Of a stretch of DNA of 64,000 nucleotides, positions 7,990-16,140 are shown in pieces (position 1 is the first letter of the stretch; each line of letters begins with the position of its first letter). The stretch is from Senimuribacter intestinalis (GTDB lineage Bacteria; Bacillota; Clostridia; Peptostreptococcales; Anaerovoracaceae). The notes beneath the pieces are model-generated. The model did no database searches, was not told the DNA's origin, and worked only from the letters and a program-made list of their open reading frames with translations. The position numbers were made by a program, and so were the translations under genes. The stretch spans positions 186,001 to 250,000 of the forward strand of contig CALPCJ010000003.1 of NCBI GenBank assembly GCA_943192975.1, in the 5' to 3' direction.

Positions 7990-8832
7990 TTATACATTCA
8001 GCGGCTGACCGTCGATAAAGGCGATACTTCCGCCATAACGTTTAATGGTTTTGCTCTTATTTAATGCCATAGTAAGACGTTCTATTCCAAACCCGATACC
8101 TACCCAAGTATCGAATACACCCCACTGCGCATCGAGAAAATGCGGACCGTAGGAGCCGGAAGCGACTTCCATGCCGTTAATCTCAATATCAAGAGTATGT
8201 CCGTAAACGGTGGATTCCTCTACAACAAACTCGTATTCATCCTCCGGAACCTGAAGTGCTTCCATGGCACATCTTGCCAAGCGCTTCATTTCCTCAAGCT
8301 GACCGCCCTCAGCAATGGCGGCAAGCTCCACACAGTTGAGCATGGTAAACTCGTTCATGTGCTGAGCTCCCTGAGATTCCTTTCTGAAACAGGAGCCACG
8401 CTCAAAAATCTTAACAGGCTCTCCCGTAATCCGATGAAGTTCTCTCATCACTACATACAGGTTCGGTGCAAGCATAGGTCTGAGACATCTCTTCTTGTCC
8501 AGCCAAAACACCTGCTCTGACAGATGGTGAAACTCATCAATCGTCATCTTCGCAAGCATATCCCTGGTGATAATGGTAGGCGTCACCACCTTGGTAAAAC
8601 CTTCACCCATCAGCCAGTCTTCCAGACTTCTGCCAACTAGAATATTCTGTGTGATATGCTTCTCATCGAGGAGCGACTTAATCTTGGCACGACTCTCACG
8701 AACCAACTCTTTCTCAGCCTTGCGAAAAGCCTGATCACGCTCCGCCTTTGTTTCAAACTCAGCTTCAATCAGTTCTTTGCTGCCGTTGAGTTCTCCGATT
8801 CTTTCTGCCTGTGTTACGGTAAATTTCTCCAT
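7990..8832 (-). CDS. pylSc: PylSc, catalytic subunit of pyrrolysyl-tRNA synthetase
   Basis: This is a class II aminoacyl-tRNA synthetase catalytic domain of about 280 residues, the usual size of the bacterial PylSc. It charges tRNA-Pyl with pyrrolysine. Visible class II motifs are the motif 2 region CLRPMLAPNLYVVMREL..IFERGSCFRKES and motif 3 GIGFGIERL. Pocket residues align with archaeal PylS: LNCVEL at the Asn/Cys gate (Asn kept, the Cys position Val), Tyr in VYGHTLD and Trp in DTWVGIG. The ATG with GAGGAG eight bases upstream is preferred over an overlapping GTG. The tRNA-binding domain is supplied by pylSn 1.4 kb downstream. Confidence 0.95.
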   Translation of the reverse strand: MEKFTVTQAERIGELNGSKELIEAEFETKAERDQAFRKAEKELVRESRAKIKSLLDEKHITQNILVGRSLEDWLMGEGFTKVVTPTIITRDMLAKMTIDEFHHLSEQVFWLDKKRCLRPMLAPNLYVVMRELHRITGEPVKIFERGSCFRKESQGAQHMNEFTMLNCVELAAIAEGGQLEEMKRLARCAMEALQVPEDEYEFVVEESTVYGHTLDIEINGMEVASGSYGPHFLDAQWGVFDTWVGIGFGIERLTMALNKSKTIKRYGGSIAFIDGQPLNV

Positions 8833-8920
8833 AATCAGCACTCCTCTGCAACTTTTTCAAATTCATTCTACCAGTATTGTATCATAACCAATATTGTTTT
8901 GTTAACAATATTTTTTAATT

Positions 8921-10039
8921 TTATGGTAAGGTTTTTAGATTTCTCAAAATTTGTTCTCTCTGTGCTTCCAATTTCTCCTTTGAATCAGCCCAGTTTACAA
9001 AAATGCCGCAGAAATCTCCGTTTTCTTTTTCGTCAAGAAGGCTCACTTTGCTGCCGCAAAAGTCTATTCGTTTCTCCAGCGGTCCGGCATCGCTCATCAT
9101 ATGTTCACCTTCCTGCACAACTGCATCTTTCTCACGGCGATAATGCTCATAGACACTGAATCTTCCCAGATCGCACTGCGGCGTCATAAATTCGCCTTTT
9201 ACGATGATGTCTGCAAGTTCCGATAGTTCGTTTATTCCCGATGCGTACAGCACAGCAATAGGAGTCTGACTCGGAATTCTGGCATCGATCTCCAGCACCT
9301 TAAAATCCTCGCCGTCGTCAATGACTTCCACATCCATGATGCCGTGCAGCTTGACAAGCTGCGCCAGTTTTTTACCCAGTACAGAAAATTTCGCTTCCTG
9401 CTCCTTTGTAATTGGACACGGGCAGGTCACTTTGCAGCAGTCGTAAACCTGATCCATATGAATCTGCGTCACCGCATAGGTTCTGTAATTGCCCGGAACA
9501 CCGATGACTTCAATAGAATAGGACGGTCCTTCCAAATATTCCTGTACAATCCAGTTTTCAGGATCCGTACATTTTGCTAAAAACGCCTCTACCTCCTCTT
9601 TGCTGCGGGCATAAGTCACGCCTGCCGAACCGCTTTCCCCTGAAGGTTTCATGATATACGGCGCCTTTCCTTTTGGGTAATAGCGAGGTGCCGGAATGCC
9701 GTTTTCCAGAAACAGTCTGTCCGACTTTTTCTTGGATTTGGTAATTTCATAGGCTGCTTTGTCGAAAGCAAGGGGCAGACCCTTTTCCTCGCAAATTCTG
9801 CAAACCGCCTCAAGCACTCGGTCGTTTTCGTTGGCAGGTAGCACAAAGTCCGCTTCCATCATGGCAGCTATCACAGCTTCATCGCTGGCCGTAATATCCC
9901 CGCAGATAAAGCGGTCTGCAAGACCGGCAGCGGGAACATTCGGATTACTATCGATTAAAATGCTCTCAAAACCGCAGGCAGAGGCTAGATATACCGCCTC
10001 TGTTCCCTGCAGCTTTCCTCCGATAATTGCGACCTTCAT
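8921..10039 (-). CDS. pylC: PylC, lysine-methylornithine ligase
   Basis: This 372-residue ATP-grasp ligase joins 3-methyl-D-ornithine to the epsilon-amino group of L-lysine in pyrrolysine synthesis. Visible features are the N-terminal nucleotide-fold start AIIGGKLQGTEAVYLA, the ATP-grasp glycine loop IMKPSGESGSAGVT (about residue 130), QEYLEGPSYSIEV, and the metal/ATP segment DVEVIDDGEDFKVLEIDARIPSQTP. Its start overlaps the pylB stop by four bases, so the two are translationally coupled. An 88-base gap with an AATATTGTT hairpin separates it from pylSc. Confidence 0.93.
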   Translation of the reverse strand: MKVAIIGGKLQGTEAVYLASACGFESILIDSNPNVPAAGLADRFICGDITASDEAVIAAMMEADFVLPANENDRVLEAVCRICEEKGLPLAFDKAAYEITKSKKKSDRLFLENGIPAPRYYPKGKAPYIMKPSGESGSAGVTYARSKEEVEAFLAKCTDPENWIVQEYLEGPSYSIEVIGVPGNYRTYAVTQIHMDQVYDCCKVTCPCPITKEQEAKFSVLGKKLAQLVKLHGIMDVEVIDDGEDFKVLEIDARIPSQTPIAVLYASGINELSELADIIVKGEFMTPQCDLGRFSVYEHYRREKDAVVQEGEHMMSDAGPLEKRIDFCGSKVSLLDEKENGDFCGIFVNWADSKEKLEAQREQILRNLKTLP

Positions 10040-11058
10040 GGGCGCACCTGCCGAAGGAATACTTCGTATTCTTCTTTGCTTGCAATTCTCAGTCCCATTT
10101 CATCCAGAATAGAAGCTGCTTCTTCCACAGTTCTACCGCCTTCATCTACATCCATAGTACTGTGGGCAACCCCCATAAAGCCGGATTTAGGAGGAATAAT
10201 GGAAGTAATCAGATTAGCGCCTGCATTGATCCGATCCTTTAAGCCCCTTATGCCGTCCACATCCAAAGACGCCGGAATCAGGGCACCCGGATACAAAAGT
10301 CTCATCAGAGCGATAATCTTCAGCTCCTCAATTCGGTCTGGAGTCTTGCAGTCTTCCATCGGACTTCCCTCTTGGGGAATAAAGCTCATGACGCGCACCT
10401 GTCTCGCGCCGATTTCACCCATAGTCAAAAGAGAATCCACGATATCCTCGCTCGTTTCGCCAATGCCTGCAAGAAGCCCCTCTTCGATGTAAATCCCCTT
10501 CTCCTTCGCGTAAAGCTTCGCATTCATACGAGCATCGTAATCCTGTCCAACTCTCATCTTCGCATAAAGTTCTCTGTTGTGGGTTTCCTGATAAAGCGCA
10601 TAAAAATCCACGCCTGCTTCTGCAAATTTATCGATAATATTGTGATTTACCACACCCGGTGAAATCATCACCGGCGTATCATAAACATCTTTTATCTCTT
10701 TAATAATCTGACAGACAGTTTCAAAGTCCTCAGCATGATATTGCGGATCCTCTCCCATGGTCAAATCAATGAGATTGACGCCGGAGTCAATCAAGGACTT
10801 TGAAATAGCAAGAACCTCGTCTTTATTCTTTCTGTATCTCTCGATTTTGTTAGAATTTCTGTAATAACAGAAGTTGCAGTTATTTCTGCAATAGGTCGTA
10901 AAATACACAAATCCATATGCAAAGATTTTATTACCCTGCACTTCCTTTCGGATTTTCCGCGCCTGGCTGAATAAAGCCTGTAAAATCTCAGGGTCATCTG
11001 AAGCCATGATACGCAGCAGTTCTTCTTTGGAATAATCTTTTCTGCTAAAATCTAACAT
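10036..11058 (-). CDS. pylB: PylB, 3-methylornithine synthase (radical SAM)
   Basis: This 340-residue radical SAM mutase converts L-lysine to (3R)-3-methyl-D-ornithine, the first step of pyrrolysine synthesis. The [4Fe-4S] motif is C57-x3-C61-x2-C64 (YCRNNCNFCYYRNSNK), the PylB/biotin-synthase-like spacing. LTMGEDPQYH, EGLLAGIGET and ASLDVDGIRGL match the family. It starts after GGAGGAAATC, about 50 bases downstream of the RACo gene, so it belongs to the methyltransferase transcript. Confidence 0.94.
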   Translation of the reverse strand: MLDFSRKDYSKEELLRIMASDDPEILQALFSQARKIRKEVQGNKIFAYGFVYFTTYCRNNCNFCYYRNSNKIERYRKNKDEVLAISKSLIDSGVNLIDLTMGEDPQYHAEDFETVCQIIKEIKDVYDTPVMISPGVVNHNIIDKFAEAGVDFYALYQETHNRELYAKMRVGQDYDARMNAKLYAKEKGIYIEEGLLAGIGETSEDIVDSLLTMGEIGARQVRVMSFIPQEGSPMEDCKTPDRIEELKIIALMRLLYPGALIPASLDVDGIRGLKDRINAGANLITSIIPPKSGFMGVAHSTMDVDEGGRTVEEAASILDEMGLRIASKEEYEVFLRQVRP

Positions 11059-11107
11059 GATTTCCTCCGTCTCGTCTTTTTTGTCAATCCTTTCTCACAA
11101 GCAGACA

Positions 11108-12925
11108 TTAAAACATCATTGCCATCATATACTGATCCTGAAAATCGCTTCTTGCCGCAAGCTCGATATGCTCGATTCTTCTTGCCGCCACCTCTGCTTC
11201 TTCTTTGCTTCTTTCTGAAAGGAGAATCATGGAAGCGCCGATACCTGCGGAATTTCCAAGAGAGTAAATCTTTTCCTCTGCAATTTTCGGTAGCAAACCG
11301 ATATTGATTGCACTGGTGTTTCTGATGTAGTTGCCGAAAGCACCTGCGATACTGATTTTTTCAAGAGTATCTTTGGTAATCCCGATTTCTTTCATCATGA
11401 TCGTAATGCCAGCAGAAATAGCCGCCTTTGCAAGCTGCACTTCTCTGACGTCCTTCTGGGTGATGACTACATCACTTTTGCCGTCTTTACTAAAGTATAA
11501 CACAAAATCATTGGACTTGTCGTCCTCTTTTATATGTTTCAGGATATTTTCTGAAATGCCCTTCTTTGCCAGCTTTTCTCTTCCAAGAAGTCTGCCTGAT
11601 TTATCCACGATACCGGTACGAATCAGCTCACCTACAGCATCGATAATGCCGGATCCGCAAATACCGATTGGCTCTGCATCGCCAATAACCGCAATCTCTA
11701 CACGATCCTTTAGAATGTCCACTCTCTCAATGGCGCCTCTTGCAGCACGCATACCCTGTTTGATGGAACTTCCCTCAAAAGCAGGTCCTGCCGCTGTGGA
11801 GCAAGCTACCGCTCTTCCGTTTCCGGTCAGTACGATTTCACCGTTGGTGCCGATATCGATAAAAAGGTGTCCTTTATCGCAGTCCATCAAATCGTTTGTG
11901 ATAATGCCCGCTGTAATATCGGAGCCCACATGACCTGCAATATTGCCAGCCACGTGTACTTGCGCATCTTTATGCCCTGTCAGCGCCAGCTCTTCGCATC
12001 TTGCAGAGAGACCTTCAGTAAATACTGGTGTAAACGGCGATACCGCCAGCTGGGCAGGATTTACACCGAGGAAAATATGGCTCATTGTCGTATTGCCTAC
12101 TACCACGTACTGATATATATTTGCAGGGTTAAAGTGGTGCTCCGCAGCAAAGCCTTCCACCGCCTTATTGATACAATCGATAATAACGTCGTGAATCACA
12201 TCCAGATTGCCTTCTTTTTCCATTACAAACGTGATTCTGGAAATAACATCGGCACCGTATGCCCCCTGCGGGTTAGTAGATGCAGAAACATCCATCATCT
12301 CACCTGTCTGTACATTCCAAAGCATAACAACCGCTGTAGTCGTACCAATATCCACTGCAACGCCGTAATTTTCAGAAGTGGTGTCTCCAGCTTCCAAATC
12401 AATCATTTCATCGCCGCGAAGAGTTGCTGTAACCAGATTGCCAGCTTTAAGCACTTCCGGGATTTTTTTCGTTACAGAAAAAGTACAGCTGAGGTTTTCA
12501 AAGCCCAGCGCTTCAATCATTCTCTCCGCATCGCTTCTCTGATCGTTGATGTCAGACGCCTGCACTTCCACACAGATTTTTTCTACCTGCGGCACTTTTT
12601 CAAAGCCTTCCGGCAGATGAATCAGCTTTTTCTTTCTGGAAGCTGTAGTTTCAGACTCCGGCATTTCGATGATCATGCCCTCAGATACGGGATGACAGCA
12701 TGCCAGTCTCCACCCTGCCTCAATTTCATTTTCAGACAGTTTGTGGTGATGGTCATTTACGATTTCTCTATCGCCTTCAATAATCTTTACCTTGCACTTT
12801 CCGCAGGTTCCCATACCTGCACAGTTTCCGTCTATATTTACGCCGGCTTTCACCGCTGCCTGCAAAATGGTTTCGCCAGCTTCTGCTTCCCAAGTTATGT
12901 TCTGTGGTAAAAAAGTAATTTTCAT
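11108..12925 (-). CDS. RACo-type reductive activator of corrinoid proteins
   Basis: This 605-residue protein should reactivate corrinoid methyl carriers by ATP-dependent reduction of Co(II) to Co(I). The N-terminus is a plant-type [2Fe-2S] ferredoxin domain with C35-x5-C41-x2-C44 and C76. The remainder is the ASKHA-type ATPase domain, with VDIGTTTAVVMLW (about residue 190), LFIDIGTNGEIVL, CSTAAGPAFEGSSI and GICGSGIIDAVGEL. This layout is the bacterial RACo type; archaeal RamA instead carries C-terminal 4Fe-4S clusters. It lies directly after the activation-domain gene, whose amber stop is in frame with this start. Confidence 0.92.
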   Translation of the reverse strand: MKITFLPQNITWEAEAGETILQAAVKAGVNIDGNCAGMGTCGKCKVKIIEGDREIVNDHHHKLSENEIEAGWRLACCHPVSEGMIIEMPESETTASRKKKLIHLPEGFEKVPQVEKICVEVQASDINDQRSDAERMIEALGFENLSCTFSVTKKIPEVLKAGNLVTATLRGDEMIDLEAGDTTSENYGVAVDIGTTTAVVMLWNVQTGEMMDVSASTNPQGAYGADVISRITFVMEKEGNLDVIHDVIIDCINKAVEGFAAEHHFNPANIYQYVVVGNTTMSHIFLGVNPAQLAVSPFTPVFTEGLSARCEELALTGHKDAQVHVAGNIAGHVGSDITAGIITNDLMDCDKGHLFIDIGTNGEIVLTGNGRAVACSTAAGPAFEGSSIKQGMRAARGAIERVDILKDRVEIAVIGDAEPIGICGSGIIDAVGELIRTGIVDKSGRLLGREKLAKKGISENILKHIKEDDKSNDFVLYFSKDGKSDVVITQKDVREVQLAKAAISAGITIMMKEIGITKDTLEKISIAGAFGNYIRNTSAINIGLLPKIAEEKIYSLGNSAGIGASMILLSERSKEEAEVAARRIEHIELAARSDFQDQYMMAMMF

Positions 12926-12937
12926 AGCTACCTCCCT

Positions 12938-13648
12938 CTAATTCGTCTCAGCTTCCGCTCTAACTGCACAAAATTGACATCCAGAAGCATTGCCCCTACA
13001 CTGCATACACTCCGGTTCTGCCTTTACGCCCTGCCTATTCAGTACCAAATATAAACCAGCACAAGTTTTCTGCGGAATCATCAGTCCGCTGTCCTTCACC
13101 CAAACCCCGATGGAATCTCCGTCCAATATATTAAAAAATTTTTTGGATTCTATGACCGGCATACCGAAGTATCCCGGACCAAACTCATCGGATAAATACA
13201 GATCTCGCTTTGGAAACCTCTGCTTCAAATCCTCTAGAAGTCTTGTTTTCAAGATTTCAACGCCAGCGTCTACATAATTCGTTCCCCAAATATCAGCATA
13301 TAAAAAATCCATTATATTTTCTTCACTGGAAAAAAGACATTCACCAACGGTGAGCATATAGAAGTAAACACCCTCTACCCACTCTTTGGGAATCTGTTCG
13401 AAATAGTTGCAGTAGACTTGCGTATCTCCTACCTGCACCTTGCTGTCGTGATAAACTTCACTGCCATAATATGACACCAGGGCATCGATTTTGATGCCGT
13501 CTATCCCCTGGTTTCTCACATCCATGCCCATCTTCATCATGCGCTGATGCTTTTCTGTTTCCAGATTAAAACCGCAAGTTCTGATAAAGCGCTTCTCTGC
13601 CAGAGGAAACGCTTTCGCCTCTTCTATAGATATTTTTTGATTTTTCAT
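12938..13648 (-). CDS. Corrinoid activation-domain protein (MetH activation-domain-like)
   Basis: This protein of about 236 residues resembles the AdoMet-binding activation domain of B12-dependent methionine synthase. It has YLSDEFGPGYFGMPVIESKK, GVWVKDSGLMIPQKTCAGL and a C-terminal Cys cluster (CMQCRGNASGCQFC). Such stand-alone proteins are often found with RACo-type activators beside corrinoid methyltransferases and may bind or present the corrinoid protein. The ATG is chosen because the longer frame would start inside the upstream terminator. It ends in TAG and the next codons run in frame into the RACo ATG. If Pyl is inserted there, a fused activator would result. Confidence 0.8.
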   Translation of the reverse strand: MKNQKISIEEAKAFPLAEKRFIRTCGFNLETEKHQRMMKMGMDVRNQGIDGIKIDALVSYYGSEVYHDSKVQVGDTQVYCNYFEQIPKEWVEGVYFYMLTVGECLFSSEENIMDFLYADIWGTNYVDAGVEILKTRLLEDLKQRFPKRDLYLSDEFGPGYFGMPVIESKKFFNILDGDSIGVWVKDSGLMIPQKTCAGLYLVLNRQGVKAEPECMQCRGNASGCQFCAVRAEAETN

Positions 13649-13663
13649 ACCTTGCCTCGCTGA

Positions 13664-13703
13664 ACAAAATAATAAGGTGATAGACCACCGGCCTACCACC
13701 TTA
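13664..13703 (-). terminator. Terminator/attenuator after the UroD-thioredoxin gene
   Basis: On the minus strand TAAGGTGGTAGGCC pairs with GGTCTATCACCTTA (14 pairs including G-U), followed by TTATTTTGTT. It can end or attenuate the methyltransferase transcript before the activator and pyl genes, setting a high ratio of mtt/mtb to pyl mRNA. Confidence 0.8.
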
Positions 13704-13721
13704 CCAATCATTCAAAGTGAT

Positions 13722-15089
13722 TTATTTCTTTAATTTAGCCTGTGCTTCTTTTACAGATGCAACTAATTCATCCTTGGAAGGGATGATGGAAATATATTTC
13801 TGCTCACCGTTAATGCACATAGTCGGCAGATTTGCAATGCCCATCTTTCTGGTTCTTGCGATATCATCTTTGATGAAGTATTTGTATACTCTGTATTCTG
13901 CCATATCCTTCAGATCATCCCAGTTATCTTCTACGGAAGCCAGCATGTAGGTGCAGGCTGCGCACTGTTCAGGGTCGAGCAGGAACAACTCGATGAGAAC
14001 CTTATCCAGGTTTTCATAGTCAGGAATTTCGATGTTGGAATCATCGATGACAGTTTCGTAGTTTTTAATTAATTCTCTAGTGCTGTCAGGATTCTTCACT
14101 GCCTGTGCGCAAGCGATTGTATTTTCAATCGGTGTATCATAAGGCATGTCGCATCCCGGAGCAATAATCAGGTTCTTATGGTTATCAATGGAGTCAATCA
14201 GGTCAATAACACCCTTCATGTTGTCTTCCTGATTACCGTGCAGCATGGTAGTAGTAAGAGGAATGTTACCACCAATAGTAACGTTGTACTGGTCAGTAAC
14301 TTTCTTAGCTTCTGCCAAGTTAACGTTTTCGTCAACAGAAACGCCATCCGGGTTCATCTTGCACATTACTTCGATCTGCTTAGTAGCATTACCACATACA
14401 AAGAATGCAGAGTAAGCACCTCTGGATCTTACATAGTCAAATACTGCTTTGAATCCATCAGACAGCATCTTTTCGATGTGCTTAGGGGATACCTGGGATA
14501 CCAGCGGGTCAACGACTGCGATAACATCCATACCAGCATCGATGTACATCTTAGCCATAGCAATGGAAACCTCAGCACAATAGTTTACCAGTTCCTTTAC
14601 GTAGTTGGAGTCACCTACCATATCCATAAAGATATCAGTACCACGCAGGTGAGATGCTAAAGTGAATGGTCCGCAAATCAGACCATACAGAGCAGTGTCT
14701 TCACCAATTGCTTCTTTGACTCTTCTCATAGCAGACAGAATCATAGGAAGTCTGCCGTCATTTTCTGTAGGAATCTTGCATTTGCAAGGGATAGTCTTTT
14801 CTGCTGCCAGCGGATGGCTCTTTACTGAAGGCGGATTGTTCTCAGCCCACATCAGGTCACATCCCAGAATTTCTGCTTCAACCTGCAGGTCGAAGATGAC
14901 AGGAAGTCCATCCGGTGTATATAATTTGTTTGCTTCAATCAAGCATTCTACCAATTTGTCTTCATCTCTTAAAACTTCTTCTGCAGTGTAGCCCTTCAGT
15001 TTACCAACGTGCACACCTGCAAAAGGCACCCAAGGAAGTTCCTTGGTTTCTTCATGTCTCAGCGCCTGAAAAATAAGTTCTTTGCCCAT
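13722..15089 (-). CDS. UroD-family corrinoid methyltransferase fused to a thioredoxin-like domain
   Basis: This protein has about 455 residues. Residues 1 to about 345 form a UroD/MtaA/MtbA-type TIM barrel (WVPFAGVHVG, LYGLICGPFTLASHLRG, VVDPLVSQVSPK, IAPGCDMPYDTPIEN). The family moves a methyl group from a methyl-corrinoid protein to a thiol or other acceptor through zinc held by H-x-C...C. Here the HxC is FVC (FFVCGNATK), so the His ligand appears replaced by Phe. The last 90 residues look like a thioredoxin fold with CAAC (LDPEQCAACTYM) and a cis-Pro segment NLPTMCING. The start ATG follows GTGGAGG. It lies in the operon between the corrinoid gene and the activators. Confidence 0.85.
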   Translation of the reverse strand: MGKELIFQALRHEETKELPWVPFAGVHVGKLKGYTAEEVLRDEDKLVECLIEANKLYTPDGLPVIFDLQVEAEILGCDLMWAENNPPSVKSHPLAAEKTIPCKCKIPTENDGRLPMILSAMRRVKEAIGEDTALYGLICGPFTLASHLRGTDIFMDMVGDSNYVKELVNYCAEVSIAMAKMYIDAGMDVIAVVDPLVSQVSPKHIEKMLSDGFKAVFDYVRSRGAYSAFFVCGNATKQIEVMCKMNPDGVSVDENVNLAEAKKVTDQYNVTIGGNIPLTTTMLHGNQEDNMKGVIDLIDSIDNHKNLIIAPGCDMPYDTPIENTIACAQAVKNPDSTRELIKNYETVIDDSNIEIPDYENLDKVLIELFLLDPEQCAACTYMLASVEDNWDDLKDMAEYRVYKYFIKDDIARTRKMGIANLPTMCINGEQKYISIIPSKDELVASVKEAQAKLKK

Positions 15090-15106
15090 TTTATTTTCCT
15101 CCACAT

Positions 15107-15784
15107 TTACGAATTCTTTTCTTGCTCTTCTTTTTCTTTCATAAGCTGAAGTGCTACCTTAACCGCTTCAATGGCATCTTCACTGTAGCCGCCGGCGCCA
15201 ATTTTCTTAGCCCAGCGCGGTGTACACGGCGCTCCTCCAACCATGGTAATAAAGCTTTCTTTTTCGCCGGTTTCCATCAGAAGCTTCTCCAGCTTCTTCT
15301 GTTCTGTCATAGTAGAGGTGAGCAGCGCACTGGTGCCTATAATATCTGCTTTATATCGTCTGGCCTCTTCAATAATCGTCTCAACGGGAACTTCGCACCC
15401 AAGATCGATTACCTCAAATCCCGCTGTCCGCAAGGTAGAAGCCACGATACCTTTGCCTATATCGTGTACATCACCCGCTACGGTAGCCAGTAAGATTCTT
15501 CCTCTTTTCTCAGGAACCGGTCTTTCATTTTCATTTAATAAATCTAGAATTGTGTTTGTCACACTCTTCATCACTTCTGCCGCGTAGATCAATTCAGGCA
15601 GAGACAGAGCACCTCTATCAAATAGTGAACCTATCTCGTCATTGCCGGCACCAAACCCAGACAGCAGTAAATCCAGGAGATCAAATTCTGCGTTCTTTGC
15701 CTCCTCGATAATACGCAGAGCTTTTGCCTCATCAGCATCAACAATGGCATCTTTCGCTCTTCTGAATAAATCCTGCTTATCCAA
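15107..15784 (-). CDS. mtbC: Corrinoid methyl-carrier protein, probable MtbC
   Basis: This corrinoid protein of about 225 residues has an N-terminal helical cap (to about residue 88) and a C-terminal B12-binding Rossmann domain. The cobalamin base-off motif G-D-V-H107-D-I-G-K supplies the lower cobalt ligand His, followed by IGTSALLTSTMTEQ and VGGAPCTPRWAKKIGAGGYSEDA. It should carry the methyl group removed by MtbB. A TTG start is chosen (MDKQDLF) because GGAGG lies just upstream and the 24 upstream codons look non-coding. Assignment to MtbB over MttB rests on gene order only. Confidence 0.88.
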   Translation of the reverse strand: MDKQDLFRRAKDAIVDADEAKALRIIEEAKNAEFDLLDLLLSGFGAGNDEIGSLFDRGALSLPELIYAAEVMKSVTNTILDLLNENERPVPEKRGRILLATVAGDVHDIGKGIVASTLRTAGFEVIDLGCEVPVETIIEEARRYKADIIGTSALLTSTMTEQKKLEKLLMETGEKESFITMVGGAPCTPRWAKKIGAGGYSEDAIEAVKVALQLMKEKEEQEKNS

Positions 15785-15960
15785 ATATGCCCCTCCTTTA
15801 CATACGTGTGAATAGAAAAATAACAAATTTATAGTCTTTCTTATTCTATCACACAAATTTAGAATTTGCTATAGAATTTTTGTAAGATTATTCTCTGTTT
15901 TCTGCTGATTATTTTAGCAGCTGCGTTTTATCTTCACATATCTTATCATATTGCAACAGG

Positions 15961-16119
15961 TTACTGAATTTGAACTATTCTAAAATTCAGTAATTTCAAG
16001 TTTAATAATATGGAATAGGCTTACTCCTTGCAAACCTATTCCATTTTATATTTTTTGTAATTTGAGTCGTCTACTCAATCAGACTGTTGTTTTGCGTCCA
16101 GCCTACTCCTTGCAGACTG
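15961..16119 (-). other. Structured mRNA region between mtbB and mtbC with four hairpins
   Basis: The roughly 350-bp gap between mtbB and the corrinoid gene contains no ORF but four stem-loops. They are TTACTGAATTT/AAATTCAGTAA (15961-15993), a 10-bp ATGGAATAGG stem (16010-16044), TTGAGT/ACTCAA (16062-16078), and a short CAGTC/GGCTG stem (16099-16119). On the mRNA strand the second and fourth have different stems but the same loop, TGCAAGGAGTA. The conserved loop with a GGA core resembles an RNA-binding-protein target. It may set mtbB:mtbC stoichiometry. Confidence 0.7.
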
Positions 16120-16140
16120 TTCGGTCAAAGAAACTTCTGA

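Noticed and set aside
11867..12910. Plus-strand ORF of 347 codons opposite the RACo gene
   Set aside because: No ribosome site, basic/Cys-rich composition typical of an antisense shadow, and the minus strand carries a clear conserved enzyme.
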